Below are positions 8,821-17,735 of a stretch of 64,000 nucleotides of DNA, piece after piece (positions within the stretch are counted from its first letter, which is position 1; the number at the start of each line of letters is the position of its first letter). Source of the stretch: Sphingomonadales bacterium. GTDB taxonomy: Bacteria; Pseudomonadota; Alphaproteobacteria; Sphingomonadales; Sphingomonadaceae. The stretch covers positions 62,001 to 126,000 of the forward strand of contig JAIXWO010000011.1 of assembly GCA_027491235.1 (NCBI GenBank), given 5' to 3'. The notes below the pieces were generated by a model. It saw only the letters and a program-made list of their open reading frames with translations, searched no databases and had not been told where the DNA came from. Both the position numbers and the translations under genes were made by a program.

Positions 8821-10059
8821 TTACAGCCCCACTTCCTCCCCATGCTTGTCGCCCGCCCGTTCTGAGATCGTGGCGGTGACCGCCATGTCCATGGTGACGT
8901 TGCCCAACGTGCGCATGATATCGGGGAAGGTCTCCACCGCGATCAACAGCGCGAGCGGCTCGACCGGCACGCCCATGGCGATGGAGATGGGGGCGATGGA
9001 GGTCACGAAACTGACAGTGCCCGGCAGACTGACTGCACCGATGGTGGTTGTTGCCGCCGCAGCAACGCCTGCAGCCAGCGCCCATGGGGTGAGTTCCATC
9101 CCCATCCAATGCGCGACATAGATCGCAACGGCGAGGTTCATCGCGGGCCCCGTCGCGCGGAAGATGGCGACGGCGACAGGCAGCACAAGGTCAGCCGTCG
9201 CCGGCGGCACGCCCAGCGCGGTGACACCCTTCAACATCGCTGGCAGCGAGACGAGCGACGACTGGGTTGAGATGGCGACCGCCTGCGCCGGAATGGCCGC
9301 GCGGAAGAATTGGAATGGCCCACGCCGGGCACCGATGGCCGCGACGAAGAAGCTGGCGATCCAGACAACGGTGCCGGTTGCCGTCACAATCGCCACATAA
9401 TGGGCAAGCGCACCGAGGGCGGCTGTCCCGGCCTTTGCCCCCACCACATAGGCGAGCGCAAACACGCCGATGGGGGCGATGGCCAATACCCAGTTGATGA
9501 CGATCAGCATCGCATCACCCACCGCTTCAAAAAAGCCGGTGATGAGCGTGCGCTTGCCCTCGGGCAGGCGCAGGATGGCGAAGGAAAACGCCATGGTGAA
9601 GACAATGAGTGGGAGGATCGCATCACTCGCCGCCGCCGCAAAGGGGTTGGTCGGCACGATAGCGCGGAGGAATTCAGAAAACGGCTTCACGTCGCCTGTG
9701 CTGGGGGCGGAGGACAAGGCCTGCTTGAGAGCCGCGCCTGCCTCCACCGGCATCGGGAAGGCGCTGAGCAGTGCGGGCGTCACGAAGGCGGCCATTGTTG
9801 CGGAACACCAGAGGATCACCATCATCGTCAGCACAGCGCGGAAGGCGAGCTTACCCGCGCGCGCGGCGGCTGCCGTCTGTGCAATGCCGGTAATCAGAAG
9901 GGCGACCACCAACGGCACCACCGTCATGCGCAGGCCATTGAGCCATAAGGTGCCGATGAGGTCCGCTGCTTCGGTTAGCCCGCCATGCCCGGTGTCGAAT
10001 ATGATCCCAAGTGCGATGCCCAGCAAAAGGGCGGCCAGAATAACTGTTGCTTTTGACAT
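8821..10059 (-). CDS. Dicarboxylate/amino acid:cation symporter (DAACS family)
   Basis: A 412-residue inner-membrane transporter of the GltP/DctA superfamily. It has multiple hydrophobic segments, a serine-rich re-entrant loop region seen as ISTQSSLVSLPAML, and the TM7-TM8 region GPAMNLAVAIYVAHW and PGTVSFVTSIAPI. Expected activity is Na+- or H+-coupled uptake of C4-dicarboxylates or glutamate/aspartate; the substrate is not resolved. It is divergent from the nitronate monooxygenase gene with 53 bp between the starts, so the two promoters must be close or overlapping. Confidence 0.87.
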   Translation of the reverse strand: MSKATVILAALLLGIALGIIFDTGHGGLTEAADLIGTLWLNGLRMTVVPLVVALLITGIAQTAAAARAGKLAFRAVLTMMVILWCSATMAAFVTPALLSAFPMPVEAGAALKQALSSAPSTGDVKPFSEFLRAIVPTNPFAAAASDAILPLIVFTMAFSFAILRLPEGKRTLITGFFEAVGDAMLIVINWVLAIAPIGVFALAYVVGAKAGTAALGALAHYVAIVTATGTVVWIASFFVAAIGARRGPFQFFRAAIPAQAVAISTQSSLVSLPAMLKGVTALGVPPATADLVLPVAVAIFRATGPAMNLAVAIYVAHWMGMELTPWALAAGVAAAATTTIGAVSLPGTVSFVTSIAPISIAMGVPVEPLALLIAVETFPDIMRTLGNVTMDMAVTATISERAGDKHGEEVGL

Positions 10060-10112
10060 GTTGAATTCCCCGTGTGGGGCGGTGATACACGGCAGATAAG
10101 GAGAGGCAAATC

Positions 10113-11252
10113 ATGACGAACAAATTGTGCGAGCGGCTTGGGATCGAGTTTCCGCTTTTCGCCTTCAGCCATTGCCGCGATGTCGTGGCCGCCGTGTCCA
10201 AGGCAGGTGGCTTTGGCGTGCTGGGGGCCACCGCATTCAACCCCGAGGAACTGGAAGTTGAGCTGCAGTGGATCGACGCGCATGTCGACGGCAAGCCCTA
10301 TGGCATTGACGTTCTCATCCCCGAAAATCTGAGCGTGAAGAATGAGACGGGCCTCACCTCCAAGACCCTTGCCGCGCGCATTCCGGCGCAGCACCGCACG
10401 TTTGTCGATGATCTTTTGAAGTCGCACGGTGTCGAAAGTGCGGGTGAACATGCCCGCGCGCGCAGCGAAGATGCGCCGCCGCCTTTCTGGCCGGAAGAGG
10501 CGATGGAGCTGCTTCGCGTTGCCTTCAACCACCCGATCAAGATGATCGTGAACGCGCTCGGCAAGCCGCCGCAGGAGATGATCGACATGGGCCGCGCCCA
10601 TAATGTTCCGGTCGGCGCGCTGGCGGGGGCGAAAGAACATGCGCTGCGTCTCGCCGAAGCGGGCTGCGACGTGATCGTGGCGCAGGGTGGCGAGGCGGGC
10701 GGCCATTGCGGCGAAGTCTCGACGCTCGTCCTCATCCCCGAAGTCGTCCGCGCGCTGAAGGCAGCGGGCCATGACGTGCCCGTGCTGGCGGCGGGCGGTA
10801 TCATGACCGGCGCACAGATGGCTGCCTGCATGGCGATGGGCGCGGCGGGCGCTTGGACCGGCTCGGTCTGGCTCGCCACGACCGAGAGCGAATGCTCGCA
10901 GATCTTTCGCGAAAAGATGGTCGCCGCCCGTTCACGCGACACCGTGCGCTCCAAGGGGCGCACCGGCAAATATTCGCGCCAGCTTGTCTCGGCATGGACC
11001 GAGGCGTGGGAAGGCCCGGACAGCCCCGGCGCGCTCCCCATGCCGATGCAGTCCCTCATCGCAGAACCCGCCATCCACAAGGCGACCAAGTCGGCGGAAG
11101 GCGGCAATGCGGCCGCCGTGCCGCTCGTCACCTATTTCGTCGGACAGGGCGTCGGGCTGGTGAGCGACATCACCTCGGCGCGGTCGGTGGTGCAGGACTT
11201 TATGGCGGATTATGCCGAGGCGGTGGACACGCTCAACGCGTCGGTGGGGTAG
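10113..11252 (+). CDS. Nitronate monooxygenase family flavoprotein
   Basis: A 379-residue cytoplasmic FMN enzyme of the 2-nitropropane dioxygenase/nitronate monooxygenase family. The TIM-barrel start FPLFAFSHCRDVVAAVSKAGGFGVLGA and the FMN-phosphate loop IVAQGGEAGGHCGEVSTL are visible, followed by PVLAAGGIMTGAQMAACMAMGA. It is longer than the usual 320-360 residues and carries a C-terminal extension. AAGGAGAGG lies about 7 bp before the ATG. Likely role: oxidative detoxification of alkyl nitronates, though related flavoproteins reduce other substrates. Confidence 0.87.
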   Translation: MTNKLCERLGIEFPLFAFSHCRDVVAAVSKAGGFGVLGATAFNPEELEVELQWIDAHVDGKPYGIDVLIPENLSVKNETGLTSKTLAARIPAQHRTFVDDLLKSHGVESAGEHARARSEDAPPPFWPEEAMELLRVAFNHPIKMIVNALGKPPQEMIDMGRAHNVPVGALAGAKEHALRLAEAGCDVIVAQGGEAGGHCGEVSTLVLIPEVVRALKAAGHDVPVLAAGGIMTGAQMAACMAMGAAGAWTGSVWLATTESECSQIFREKMVAARSRDTVRSKGRTGKYSRQLVSAWTEAWEGPDSPGALPMPMQSLIAEPAIHKATKSAEGGNAAAVPLVTYFVGQGVGLVSDITSARSVVQDFMADYAEAVDTLNASVG

Positions 11253-11277
11253 GGCGGGAGGGACATCTCCCTCCTTT

Positions 11278-11372
11278 CGTCATGCTGAACTTGTTTCAGC
11301 ATCCATGAACACTGTGTGAGGAAACAATGCATCCGCGATGCCAATGGATCCCGAAACAAGTTCAGGATGACG
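11278..11372. repeat. Paired inverted REP-like intergenic repeat, copy A
   Basis: Two near-identical units of about 28 bp in opposite orientation, at 11278-11305 and 11345-11372, separated by 39 bp. Each unit forms a small hairpin around ATGCTGAAC TT GTTTCAGCAT or its variant. The same unit pair recurs at 42262-42360. It lies in the gap between nitronate monooxygenase and aminopeptidase genes. The arrangement resembles bacterial REP/BIME elements. Confidence 0.75.
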
Positions 11373-11434
11373 ATTGCGGGGGAGTTCCTTATATCCCTCC
11401 CCAGACACCCATTTGAACACCGGAAGCCTACACC

Positions 11435-13237
11435 ATGTCCAGCTATGAAGACCGCCTTGCCGCCCTGCGTGCCCAGTTGAAGACCGACCGGCTCGACGGG
11501 TTCGTCGTCCCGATCTGCGATGAGCATATGTCGGAATATGTCGGCGCCTATGCGCAGCGGCTGGCTTGGCTGACGGGCTTTGGTGGCTCGGCGGGCTCGG
11601 CGGTTGTGCTGTCGGAAGAAGCGGCGATCTTTGTTGATGGCCGCTACACCATTCAGGTGCGCGAGCAGGTCGATGGCAAGCATTGGTCCTACCAGTCGGT
11701 GCCGGAAACGACGATATCGGCTTGGCTGGCGGACCACGCATCGGAGGGCGCGCGCATCGGCTTTGATCCATGGGTTCACACCAAAACATGGGTCGAGGCA
11801 GCAACCAAGGCGCTGGCGGGCAAGGGAGCAGAGCTGGTCGCGGTTGATCATAATCCGGTCGATGCTGTCTGGGCAGATCAGCCCGCGCCGTCGGTCGACC
11901 GGCTGATGGTGTTGGACGACCAATATACTGGCCGCAGTTCTGCCGAAAAGCGGCAGGAAGTGGCCGAGTGGCTGGCCAAGGAAAAGCTCGACGCCGCGAT
12001 CATTAGCGCGCTTGATTCAGTCGCTTGGCTGTTCAACGTGCGTGGCACTGATGTGGAGCGCACCCCGGTTGCGCTGTCCTTTGCTGTCCTCAACGCCGAT
12101 GGCACGGCGGACCTCTATGTCGATCCGGCCAAGATTGATGAGGCCGTGCGCCAGCATCTGGGCAATGCGGTCCGCATTCACGACCGTGCGGCGTTCACCC
12201 CCGCACTCGCCGCGATGGCGGGCAAGCGCGTGGCGGTGGACCCTGAACGGGCTGTGTCGGCGATCTTCTCCCGCCTGGCATCGGGCGGGGCGACGCTTGT
12301 CGAAACGCGCGACCCAACGGTCTTGCCGCGCGCCATTAAAAACACTGTCGAGCAGGGTGGGCACCGTGCCGCACAAAAGCGGGACGGGGCGGCGCTGACG
12401 CGCTTCCTCCACTGGTTGTCGGTTGAAGCGCCCAAGGGCGGGCAGACCGAATTGTCGGCCGCCGCCAAGCTCCAGGGCTTCCGCGCCGCGACCGGCCTGC
12501 TGCGAGATTTGTCGTTCGACACGATTTCTGCCGCCGGTCCGCACGCCGCGCTGCCGCACTACCGCGTCGATGAGGGCAGCAATCTGGAGATCGCACCGGG
12601 CAGCATCTACCTCGTCGATTCCGGCGGGCAGTATCTGGATGGCACCACAGATGTGACGCGCACTGTCTGGATCGGCCCGGGAGAACCGACGGCAGAGATG
12701 AAGGACCGCTACACGCGTGTCCTGAAGGGCCATATCGCGCTCGCCCGTGCGGTCTTCCCGGAAGGGACGCGGGGCAGCCAGCTCGACACGCTGGCGCGCA
12801 TGGCTTTGTGGGAAGCCGGCGTCGATTACGCGCATGGCACCGGTCATGGCGTCGGGGCCTTCCTGTCGGTCCATGAAGGGCCGCAGCGCATAGCCAAGGG
12901 CACGGGCGGGCAAGCCGGGACCGAGGAGCCGCTGGCGGCGGGCATGTTCCTCTCCAATGAGCCGGGCTATTACAAGGTCGGCCATTTCGGCATCCGCACG
13001 GAGAACCTCGTGCTGGTTGAAGAACGCGAAATTGCGGGTGCGGAGGGCCGTTATCTTGGCTTTGAAACGCTCACCTTCGCGCCGATTGACCGCACGCTGG
13101 TCGACACTGACCTCATGACCCGCGACGAACTGCGCTGGTGGGATGATTATCACGCCAAGGTGCTAGAAATCGTCGGCCCGCAGTTGGAAGGCGATGTGAA
13201 GGCATGGCTGGAGGATTGCTGTAAGTCGTTGGGGTAA
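11435..13237 (+). CDS. Aminopeptidase P family protein (Xaa-Pro aminopeptidase, M24B)
   Basis: A 600-residue cytoplasmic metallopeptidase of the long, three-domain aminopeptidase P type. Two creatinase-like N-terminal domains precede a C-terminal pita-bread domain. The dimetal site is visible: YLVDSGGQYLDGTTDVTRT (two Asp ligands), HGTGHGVGAFLSVHEG (His ligand), SNEPGYY (Glu) and TENLVLVEE (Glu). It removes N-terminal residues preceding proline. The length matches the approximately 600-residue eukaryote-like class rather than the 440-residue E. coli PepP. Confidence 0.9.
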   Translation: MSSYEDRLAALRAQLKTDRLDGFVVPICDEHMSEYVGAYAQRLAWLTGFGGSAGSAVVLSEEAAIFVDGRYTIQVREQVDGKHWSYQSVPETTISAWLADHASEGARIGFDPWVHTKTWVEAATKALAGKGAELVAVDHNPVDAVWADQPAPSVDRLMVLDDQYTGRSSAEKRQEVAEWLAKEKLDAAIISALDSVAWLFNVRGTDVERTPVALSFAVLNADGTADLYVDPAKIDEAVRQHLGNAVRIHDRAAFTPALAAMAGKRVAVDPERAVSAIFSRLASGGATLVETRDPTVLPRAIKNTVEQGGHRAAQKRDGAALTRFLHWLSVEAPKGGQTELSAAAKLQGFRAATGLLRDLSFDTISAAGPHAALPHYRVDEGSNLEIAPGSIYLVDSGGQYLDGTTDVTRTVWIGPGEPTAEMKDRYTRVLKGHIALARAVFPEGTRGSQLDTLARMALWEAGVDYAHGTGHGVGAFLSVHEGPQRIAKGTGGQAGTEEPLAAGMFLSNEPGYYKVGHFGIRTENLVLVEEREIAGAEGRYLGFETLTFAPIDRTLVDTDLMTRDELRWWDDYHAKVLEIVGPQLEGDVKAWLEDCCKSLG

Positions 13238-13285
13238 AGCCTTCCCCGCTGCAACGAAGCCGCGCCGCGCGCGTCAGATTTCGCT

Positions 13286-13307
13286 CCTCTCCCGCACGCG
13301 GGAGGGG
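13286..13307. terminator. Hairpin between convergent genes
   Basis: CCTCTCCCGC at 13286-13295 pairs with 13298-13307, with one G-T wobble and a 2-base loop. It lies between the convergent aminopeptidase P and hydrolase genes and could serve both, but it lacks a U-run on either strand. Confidence 0.4.
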
Positions 13308-13321
13308 CCGAGGAATGACAA

Positions 13322-14173
13322 TTAGGCGGCTGGTGCCAGTTCCTTCAAAAACCCCAGAATGACGTCACAGAAAACGTCATTCCGGTCGCCAACGACCATG
13401 TGTCCCGTCCCCGCAATGTCATCATAGCGGGCATGGGGCACGAGCTTTAGAAAGTCCTGCGCGGCCTCCGGGCTGACAAGATCGCTCGATTGCCCGCGTA
13501 CGAGATGGACGGGCAGTCGCAACGCGCGGGCTGCCGTTTCCAGTCGTGCTGTGGCGCCGCTTGTGTCGGCGTCGATGCCGGTGATGAACGCCGGGTCCCA
13601 ATGCCAGCGGTAGCGCCCGTCCACGCCGAGGCGCAGATAATGCTTCAAACTGTCGCTTGGCCCCCGCTTCTCCCGATGCGGCGTATAAGCGGCGATGGCG
13701 TCTGCAGCGTCTTCGGCGGAGGCGAAGCCGTCTTCCATATGCTGCGCCATGAACCCTGTGATGCGCGCGACGCCGTCGGGCGACATGTTTGGCGTGATGT
13801 CGACCAGCGTCAGGCTGGCAAAGCCACCGGGGTTCAAATCCCCTTCTGCAATCAGACCGGATAACCCGCCGAGCGACGCGCCGACATAATGCGGCGGGCC
13901 GCCGATTTGCGCGGTGACAGCAAGGATATCCTTGGCGAAATGAGAAAGCGCATAGTCGCCTTTGTCAGACCAGGCGCTTTCGCCATGTCCGCGCAAATCC
14001 AATGCGATGGCGTGATAGCCTTGGGCTGCAATCGCGTCCGCCGCCCGCCGCCAGGCCCGTCGCGTCTGTCCGCCACCATGCACGAGCAGGACCGGCACGC
14101 CATCAGATGGGCCGGATGAAGCTGCTTTCAGATCCAGTCCGTCATGACCGGTAAAGGAGACGATCTGGCTCAA
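13322..14173 (-). CDS. Alpha/beta-fold hydrolase
   Basis: A 283-residue cytoplasmic serine hydrolase. The oxyanion loop LVHGGG (about 30-35), the LDLRGHGES block and the nucleophile elbow GASLGG with Ser100 are present. A late aspartate and a final histidine (GTGHMV) complete the triad. The start is a TTG at 14173 that overlaps the stop of the upstream 41-residue gene in a TTGA arrangement, which suggests translational coupling. The substrate is unknown. Confidence 0.85.
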   Translation of the reverse strand: MSQIVSFTGHDGLDLKAASSGPSDGVPVLLVHGGGQTRRAWRRAADAIAAQGYHAIALDLRGHGESAWSDKGDYALSHFAKDILAVTAQIGGPPHYVGASLGGLSGLIAEGDLNPGGFASLTLVDITPNMSPDGVARITGFMAQHMEDGFASAEDAADAIAAYTPHREKRGPSDSLKHYLRLGVDGRYRWHWDPAFITGIDADTSGATARLETAARALRLPVHLVRGQSSDLVSPEAAQDFLKLVPHARYDDIAGTGHMVVGDRNDVFCDVILGFLKELAPAA

Positions 14174-14295
14174 CGATCCTTGCCTTCCCGCGACTCATCG
14201 TTGGGCGGAGTCTCAGATGGCATTTTGCGCTTCTTCAGATTGGCGCGCAGAGCCTCGGCCAGGCGGCGCTGCTTTTCGGTGTCGTTCTTGGTCAT
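14170..14295 (-). CDS. Small conserved-looking basic protein, 41 residues
   Basis: An ATG at 14295 opens a 41-codon frame beginning MTKNDTEKQRRLAEALRANL and ending with a charged tail to a TGA at 14170. The composition is helical and basic (LRANLKKRK), with no membrane segment. Its stop overlaps the TTG start of the hydrolase. Short proteins of this pattern are common next to housekeeping genes in alphaproteobacteria, but no function is established here. Confidence 0.6.
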   Translation of the reverse strand: MTKNDTEKQRRLAEALRANLKKRKMPSETPPNDESREGKDR

Positions 14296-14393
14296 GTCCC
14301 TGCCATTTGACGCGATGTGCTTGACCCGTCCATAGCTTTTGTCCATAGGCCCGCGTCATCGCGTCGAGGCTTGTCTCCGCGACAGATGGCCAT

Positions 14394-14468
<75 letters not shown>

Positions 14469-14519
14469 TTCCCCCCTTGTCCGGTTGACGAAGTGCGATA
14501 CGCCTTCCAAGACACTGGG

Positions 14520-15521
14520 ATGCGTTTCTTTTCCGATAATGCCGCCAGTGTTCATCCATCCGTGCTAGCCGCCATGGCCGCCTGCAATAGCGTGGACACC
14601 GCTTATGATGGCGATGCCCTGTCCAAATCGCTTGATGGGGTGATGTCGGACCTGTTTGAGACTGAGGTGACAGCGCTGTGGGTCGCGACGGGCACGGCGG
14701 CCAATTCGCTTGCCTTGGCCAGCCTGTGCCCGCCTTATGGCAGCATCTTGTGCCACCGCGATGCCCATATCCAGAATGACGAATGCGGCGCGCCGGAATT
14801 TTACACGCATGGCGCGAAGTTGGCGCTGATCGAAGGCGACGGCGCCAAGATCACCGCTGAAGCCCTGACAGATAAGCTGGCGGCCACGCCGGGCGGCGTC
14901 CATTGGGCACAACCGCATGCGCTGTCGATCACCAATGCGACAGAATATGGGCGTGTCTACACACCGGCAGAAGTCGCAGCACTGGGCGAGGTTGCCAAGG
15001 CGCATGGATTTGGCTTTCACATGGATGGCGCACGTTTCGCCAATGCACTTGTCACGCTGGGCTGCTCGCCTGCTGACGTAACTTGGCGGGCAGGCGTTGA
15101 TGTGCTGTCCTTCGGCTTTACCAAAAACGGCGGCCTGTCGACTGAATGCCTTGTCTATTTTGATCGGGAAAAGGCCAAGGGCGTTGCCGAACGGCGCAAG
15201 CGGGCCGGGCATCTTTTGTCCAAGGGGCGCTATCTGGCCGCGCAGGTCATCGCGCTGTTGCAGGATGATGTCTGGCTTACCAATGCGCGCGCCGCAAATG
15301 AAGGGGCATACAAGCTGGGTGCCGCCTGTGGGCATCGCCTATTCCAACCGGTGGAGGCGAACGAGGTTTTCGCCCGGATGACGCCTGATGACGCTGCCAA
15401 GCTGCGGGCACAGGGCTTTGACTTTTATGATTGGGCCGAAGGCGAAGTCCGCTTCGTCGTCAGCTGGGACCAGCCGGCCGCGGAGATCGACGCCTTTGCT
15501 GCCGCGATTGCCGCCCTGTGA
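14520..15521 (+). CDS. ltaE: Low-specificity threonine aldolase
   Basis: A 333-residue PLP-dependent fold-type I enzyme cleaving threonine/allo-threonine to glycine and acetaldehyde. The start at 14520 gives the family N-terminus MRFFSDNAASVHPSVLAAMA. The glycine-rich cofactor contact VATGTAANSLAL, the aspartate in HMDGARFANAL (D169) and the PLP lysine in SFGFTKNGG (K202) are all present. It lies 51 bp after tRNA-Thr and overlaps the next gene by 4 bp (GTGA). The exporter next door could handle amino acids, but this is only suggestive. Confidence 0.88.
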   Translation: MRFFSDNAASVHPSVLAAMAACNSVDTAYDGDALSKSLDGVMSDLFETEVTALWVATGTAANSLALASLCPPYGSILCHRDAHIQNDECGAPEFYTHGAKLALIEGDGAKITAEALTDKLAATPGGVHWAQPHALSITNATEYGRVYTPAEVAALGEVAKAHGFGFHMDGARFANALVTLGCSPADVTWRAGVDVLSFGFTKNGGLSTECLVYFDREKAKGVAERRKRAGHLLSKGRYLAAQVIALLQDDVWLTNARAANEGAYKLGAACGHRLFQPVEANEVFARMTPDDAAKLRAQGFDFYDWAEGEVRFVVSWDQPAAEIDAFAAAIAAL

Positions 15522-16441
15522 GCCAGCACAGCCCGACGTCGTTCCTCAATCCGAAGATCCTCATCCCCTTTGCGACGATCACACTGATCTGGGGATCGAC
15601 CTGGTTTGTCATCCGCGGCCAGATTGCAGAAGTTCCGGCAAGCTGGGGGGTCACTTACCGGTTCCTCGTCGCAGGTATCGCCATGCTTATGCTGGCGGCG
15701 TTCAACCGGCAGCGCATTCGGTTCACTAGGCGGGAATTTGGTTTCGCAGCGCTCGTTGGAGCCATGCAGTTCACGGCCAATTTCAACCTTGTTTATGAGG
15801 CGGAGCACCACATCACGTCGGGGCTCGTCGCCGTTGTCTTTGCGCTGCTTGTCGTGCCGAATGCGATCCTCGGCCGCATCTTCCTGGGTGACCGGGTGTC
15901 AGGCCGCTTCATCTTTGGCGCGGCCTTTGCGATGCTTGGGGTGGCCTTGCTCTTCGCCCATGAAGTGCGCGCAGATCCGGGTGGCGCAGATGAAACGTTG
16001 CTCGGCGTTGGTCTGACGATCCTTGCGGTGCTTACAGCGTCTGTCGCCAATGTGATGCAGGCCTCGCCTCCGGCGCGGCGGCTGCCGATGATGAGTCTGA
16101 TTGGGTGGTCGATGCTGTTTGGAACGGCGCTCAATGCGCTCTGGTCGCTGATCACCGTTGGCCCGCCGGTGGTGCCGACGACGCCCGGCTTTTATGTTGG
16201 TCTCGCTTACCTCTCACTCGCCGCGAGCGCGCTCACCTTCACATTCTATTTCGGGCTGATCCGGGTCATCGGGCCGGGCAAGGCCGGATTCTCCAATGTG
16301 CTGATCCCGGTTGTCGCGATGGGGATTTCGACGCTGTTTGAGGGATATCAATGGTCCGTCACGGCGGCGGCAGGCGGGATCATTGTCCTTGCTGGAATGG
16401 TTATAGCTCTCAGTTCGCCAAAGCGTACGGTGGACTCGTAA
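15518..16441 (+). CDS. EamA/DMT-family transporter
   Basis: A 307-residue inner-membrane protein of the drug/metabolite transporter superfamily with about ten membrane segments in two EamA repeats. Typical pieces are ITLIWGSTWFVIRGQ in TM1, AEHHITSGLVAVVFAL in the first repeat, and SALTFTFYFGLIRVIGPGKA in the second. The GTG start at 15518 overlaps the ltaE stop (GTGA), so translation is probably coupled. Likely an amino-acid or metabolite exporter; the substrate is unknown. Confidence 0.85.
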   Translation: MSQHSPTSFLNPKILIPFATITLIWGSTWFVIRGQIAEVPASWGVTYRFLVAGIAMLMLAAFNRQRIRFTRREFGFAALVGAMQFTANFNLVYEAEHHITSGLVAVVFALLVVPNAILGRIFLGDRVSGRFIFGAAFAMLGVALLFAHEVRADPGGADETLLGVGLTILAVLTASVANVMQASPPARRLPMMSLIGWSMLFGTALNALWSLITVGPPVVPTTPGFYVGLAYLSLAASALTFTFYFGLIRVIGPGKAGFSNVLIPVVAMGISTLFEGYQWSVTAAAGGIIVLAGMVIALSSPKRTVDS

Positions 16442-16502
16442 GTCAACACTATTTGCGGTAACTTCTCGTTCCGTTGCAAGTACCGCACGAGAGGACAATA
16501 GC

Positions 16503-16925
16503 ATGGCCAAGAAAACGACCAAGGTCGACATCAAGGACAAGGCAGAAAAGGCGACCAAATCTGCAGCTAAATCAGCATCTAAGGCGAAAAAGCGTGTCGA
16601 GGCAGCGGTGCATGATGCTGTTGAGGACGCTGGAAATGCTGTCGAAAAGGCCGGCAAGAAAATCCGTGAGACGGCAGAGCATGCGATGCACAACGTCTCC
16701 GCGCTCAACGCCCGCGTGATTGATCATGCGGAGGAAAATGCGAAGGAAGCCTTTGCGGCTCTGCGCAAGATCACAACGTCCAAGGATGTGAAGGACATTG
16801 TCCGCATTCAAGCCGACTTTGTGAAGGCACAGAGCGCCCGTTCTGTCGCGCAGGTCAAGGAAGTGGGTGAGATGATCGCCTCCTTTGGTCGGATGGCGGT
16901 CGAAAGCGTCCGGCCTAAAAAATAG
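16503..16925 (+). CDS. Phasin family protein
   Basis: A 140-residue helical protein with a lysine/alanine-rich N-terminus (KAEKATKSAAKSASKAKKRV) followed by an amphipathic phasin-like helix ending MIASFGRMAVESVRPKK. Phasins coat polyhydroxyalkanoate granules or act in stress responses. No PHA synthase is in the window. AGAGG lies about 9 bp before the ATG. The 3' end overlaps the convergent SDR gene by 11 bp. Confidence 0.8.
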   Translation: MAKKTTKVDIKDKAEKATKSAAKSASKAKKRVEAAVHDAVEDAGNAVEKAGKKIRETAEHAMHNVSALNARVIDHAEENAKEAFAALRKITTSKDVKDIVRIQADFVKAQSARSVAQVKEVGEMIASFGRMAVESVRPKK

Positions 16926-17724
16926 GCGACGATGTCTCTGCGGCGCGGCATGAGGCCAGACCGGCGCGGAAATCGGAATGGAGCGGTTGCCAGCCAAGCA
17001 ACCGCTTCGCTTTCCCGTTCGCAACCCGCCGGTTCTCCGCATAAAAGGCGCGCGCCATAGGGGATAGATTGGCGGCGTCCATTGTCTGCAACGGCGGATG
17101 CGGCAAACCCAGCAGATCGCAGGCATGCTCAATGACGCTGTTCTGGGAACAGGGCAGATCATCAGACAGGTTATAAGCACCGCTTGGCCCTTCAAACCCC
17201 GCGATCACACCCGACACGATGTCAGCCACATGGACGCGACTGAAAATCTGGTCGGGCAGGTCGATGCGATGGGCCTTTCCATCGCGCACCCGATCCAAGG
17301 CAGATCGCCCGGGACCATAAATGCCTGGAAGCCGGAAGACCCGCGCTCCGCGCGCCAGCCACTCGGCATCTGCGTCATTGCGGCTGCCCCGCCGGCCTTT
17401 GACCGGCGCGCTTTCATCCACCCATGCCCCGCCTGTATCGCCATAGACGCCGGTGGAGGAGAGATAGCCCAGCCATAGGTCGCGCCGTGCGGTGATCAGG
17501 TCGCCATATGTGTCGAGCACCGGGTCCCCATCTGCGACGGGCGGCACGGACGACAGGACATGGGTGGCAGATGACAGCCCGAGGCGCACCGATGCGGTGT
17601 CATCGAAGGCCATTGTACCGGCCGAGCCGGTCGACAGCACGTCCCACCCCTGCAGGCGCAGGGTGTTGGCGATATGACTTGCGGCATAGCCGAGGCCGAA
17701 GATGAACAAGGTGGGCATCGCCAA
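16915..17724 (-). CDS. NAD(P)-dependent SDR/epimerase-like protein (YeeZ-like)
   Basis: A 269-residue Rossmann-fold protein. The N-terminus MPTLFIFGLGYAASHIANTL carries a GxGxxxxxI dinucleotide-binding turn; a YLSSTGVYGDTGGAWVDE block with Ser/Tyr and FRLPGIYGPGRSALDR follows. It matches extended SDR proteins of the YeeZ type, generally of unknown substrate. An alternative Met at residue 3 is equally likely as the start. It is 11 bp downstream of the membrane M48 protease gene and probably cotranscribed. Confidence 0.78.
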   Translation of the reverse strand: MAMPTLFIFGLGYAASHIANTLRLQGWDVLSTGSAGTMAFDDTASVRLGLSSATHVLSSVPPVADGDPVLDTYGDLITARRDLWLGYLSSTGVYGDTGGAWVDESAPVKGRRGSRNDADAEWLARGARVFRLPGIYGPGRSALDRVRDGKAHRIDLPDQIFSRVHVADIVSGVIAGFEGPSGAYNLSDDLPCSQNSVIEHACDLLGLPHPPLQTMDAANLSPMARAFYAENRRVANGKAKRLLGWQPLHSDFRAGLASCRAAETSSPIF

Positions 17725-17735
17725 ACCCGATGCCC

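Noticed and set aside
12017-13153. 378-codon open frame opposite aminopeptidase P
   Set aside because: It mirrors the third-position pattern of a clear M24 gene in GC-rich DNA, and its translation has no recognisable motif.
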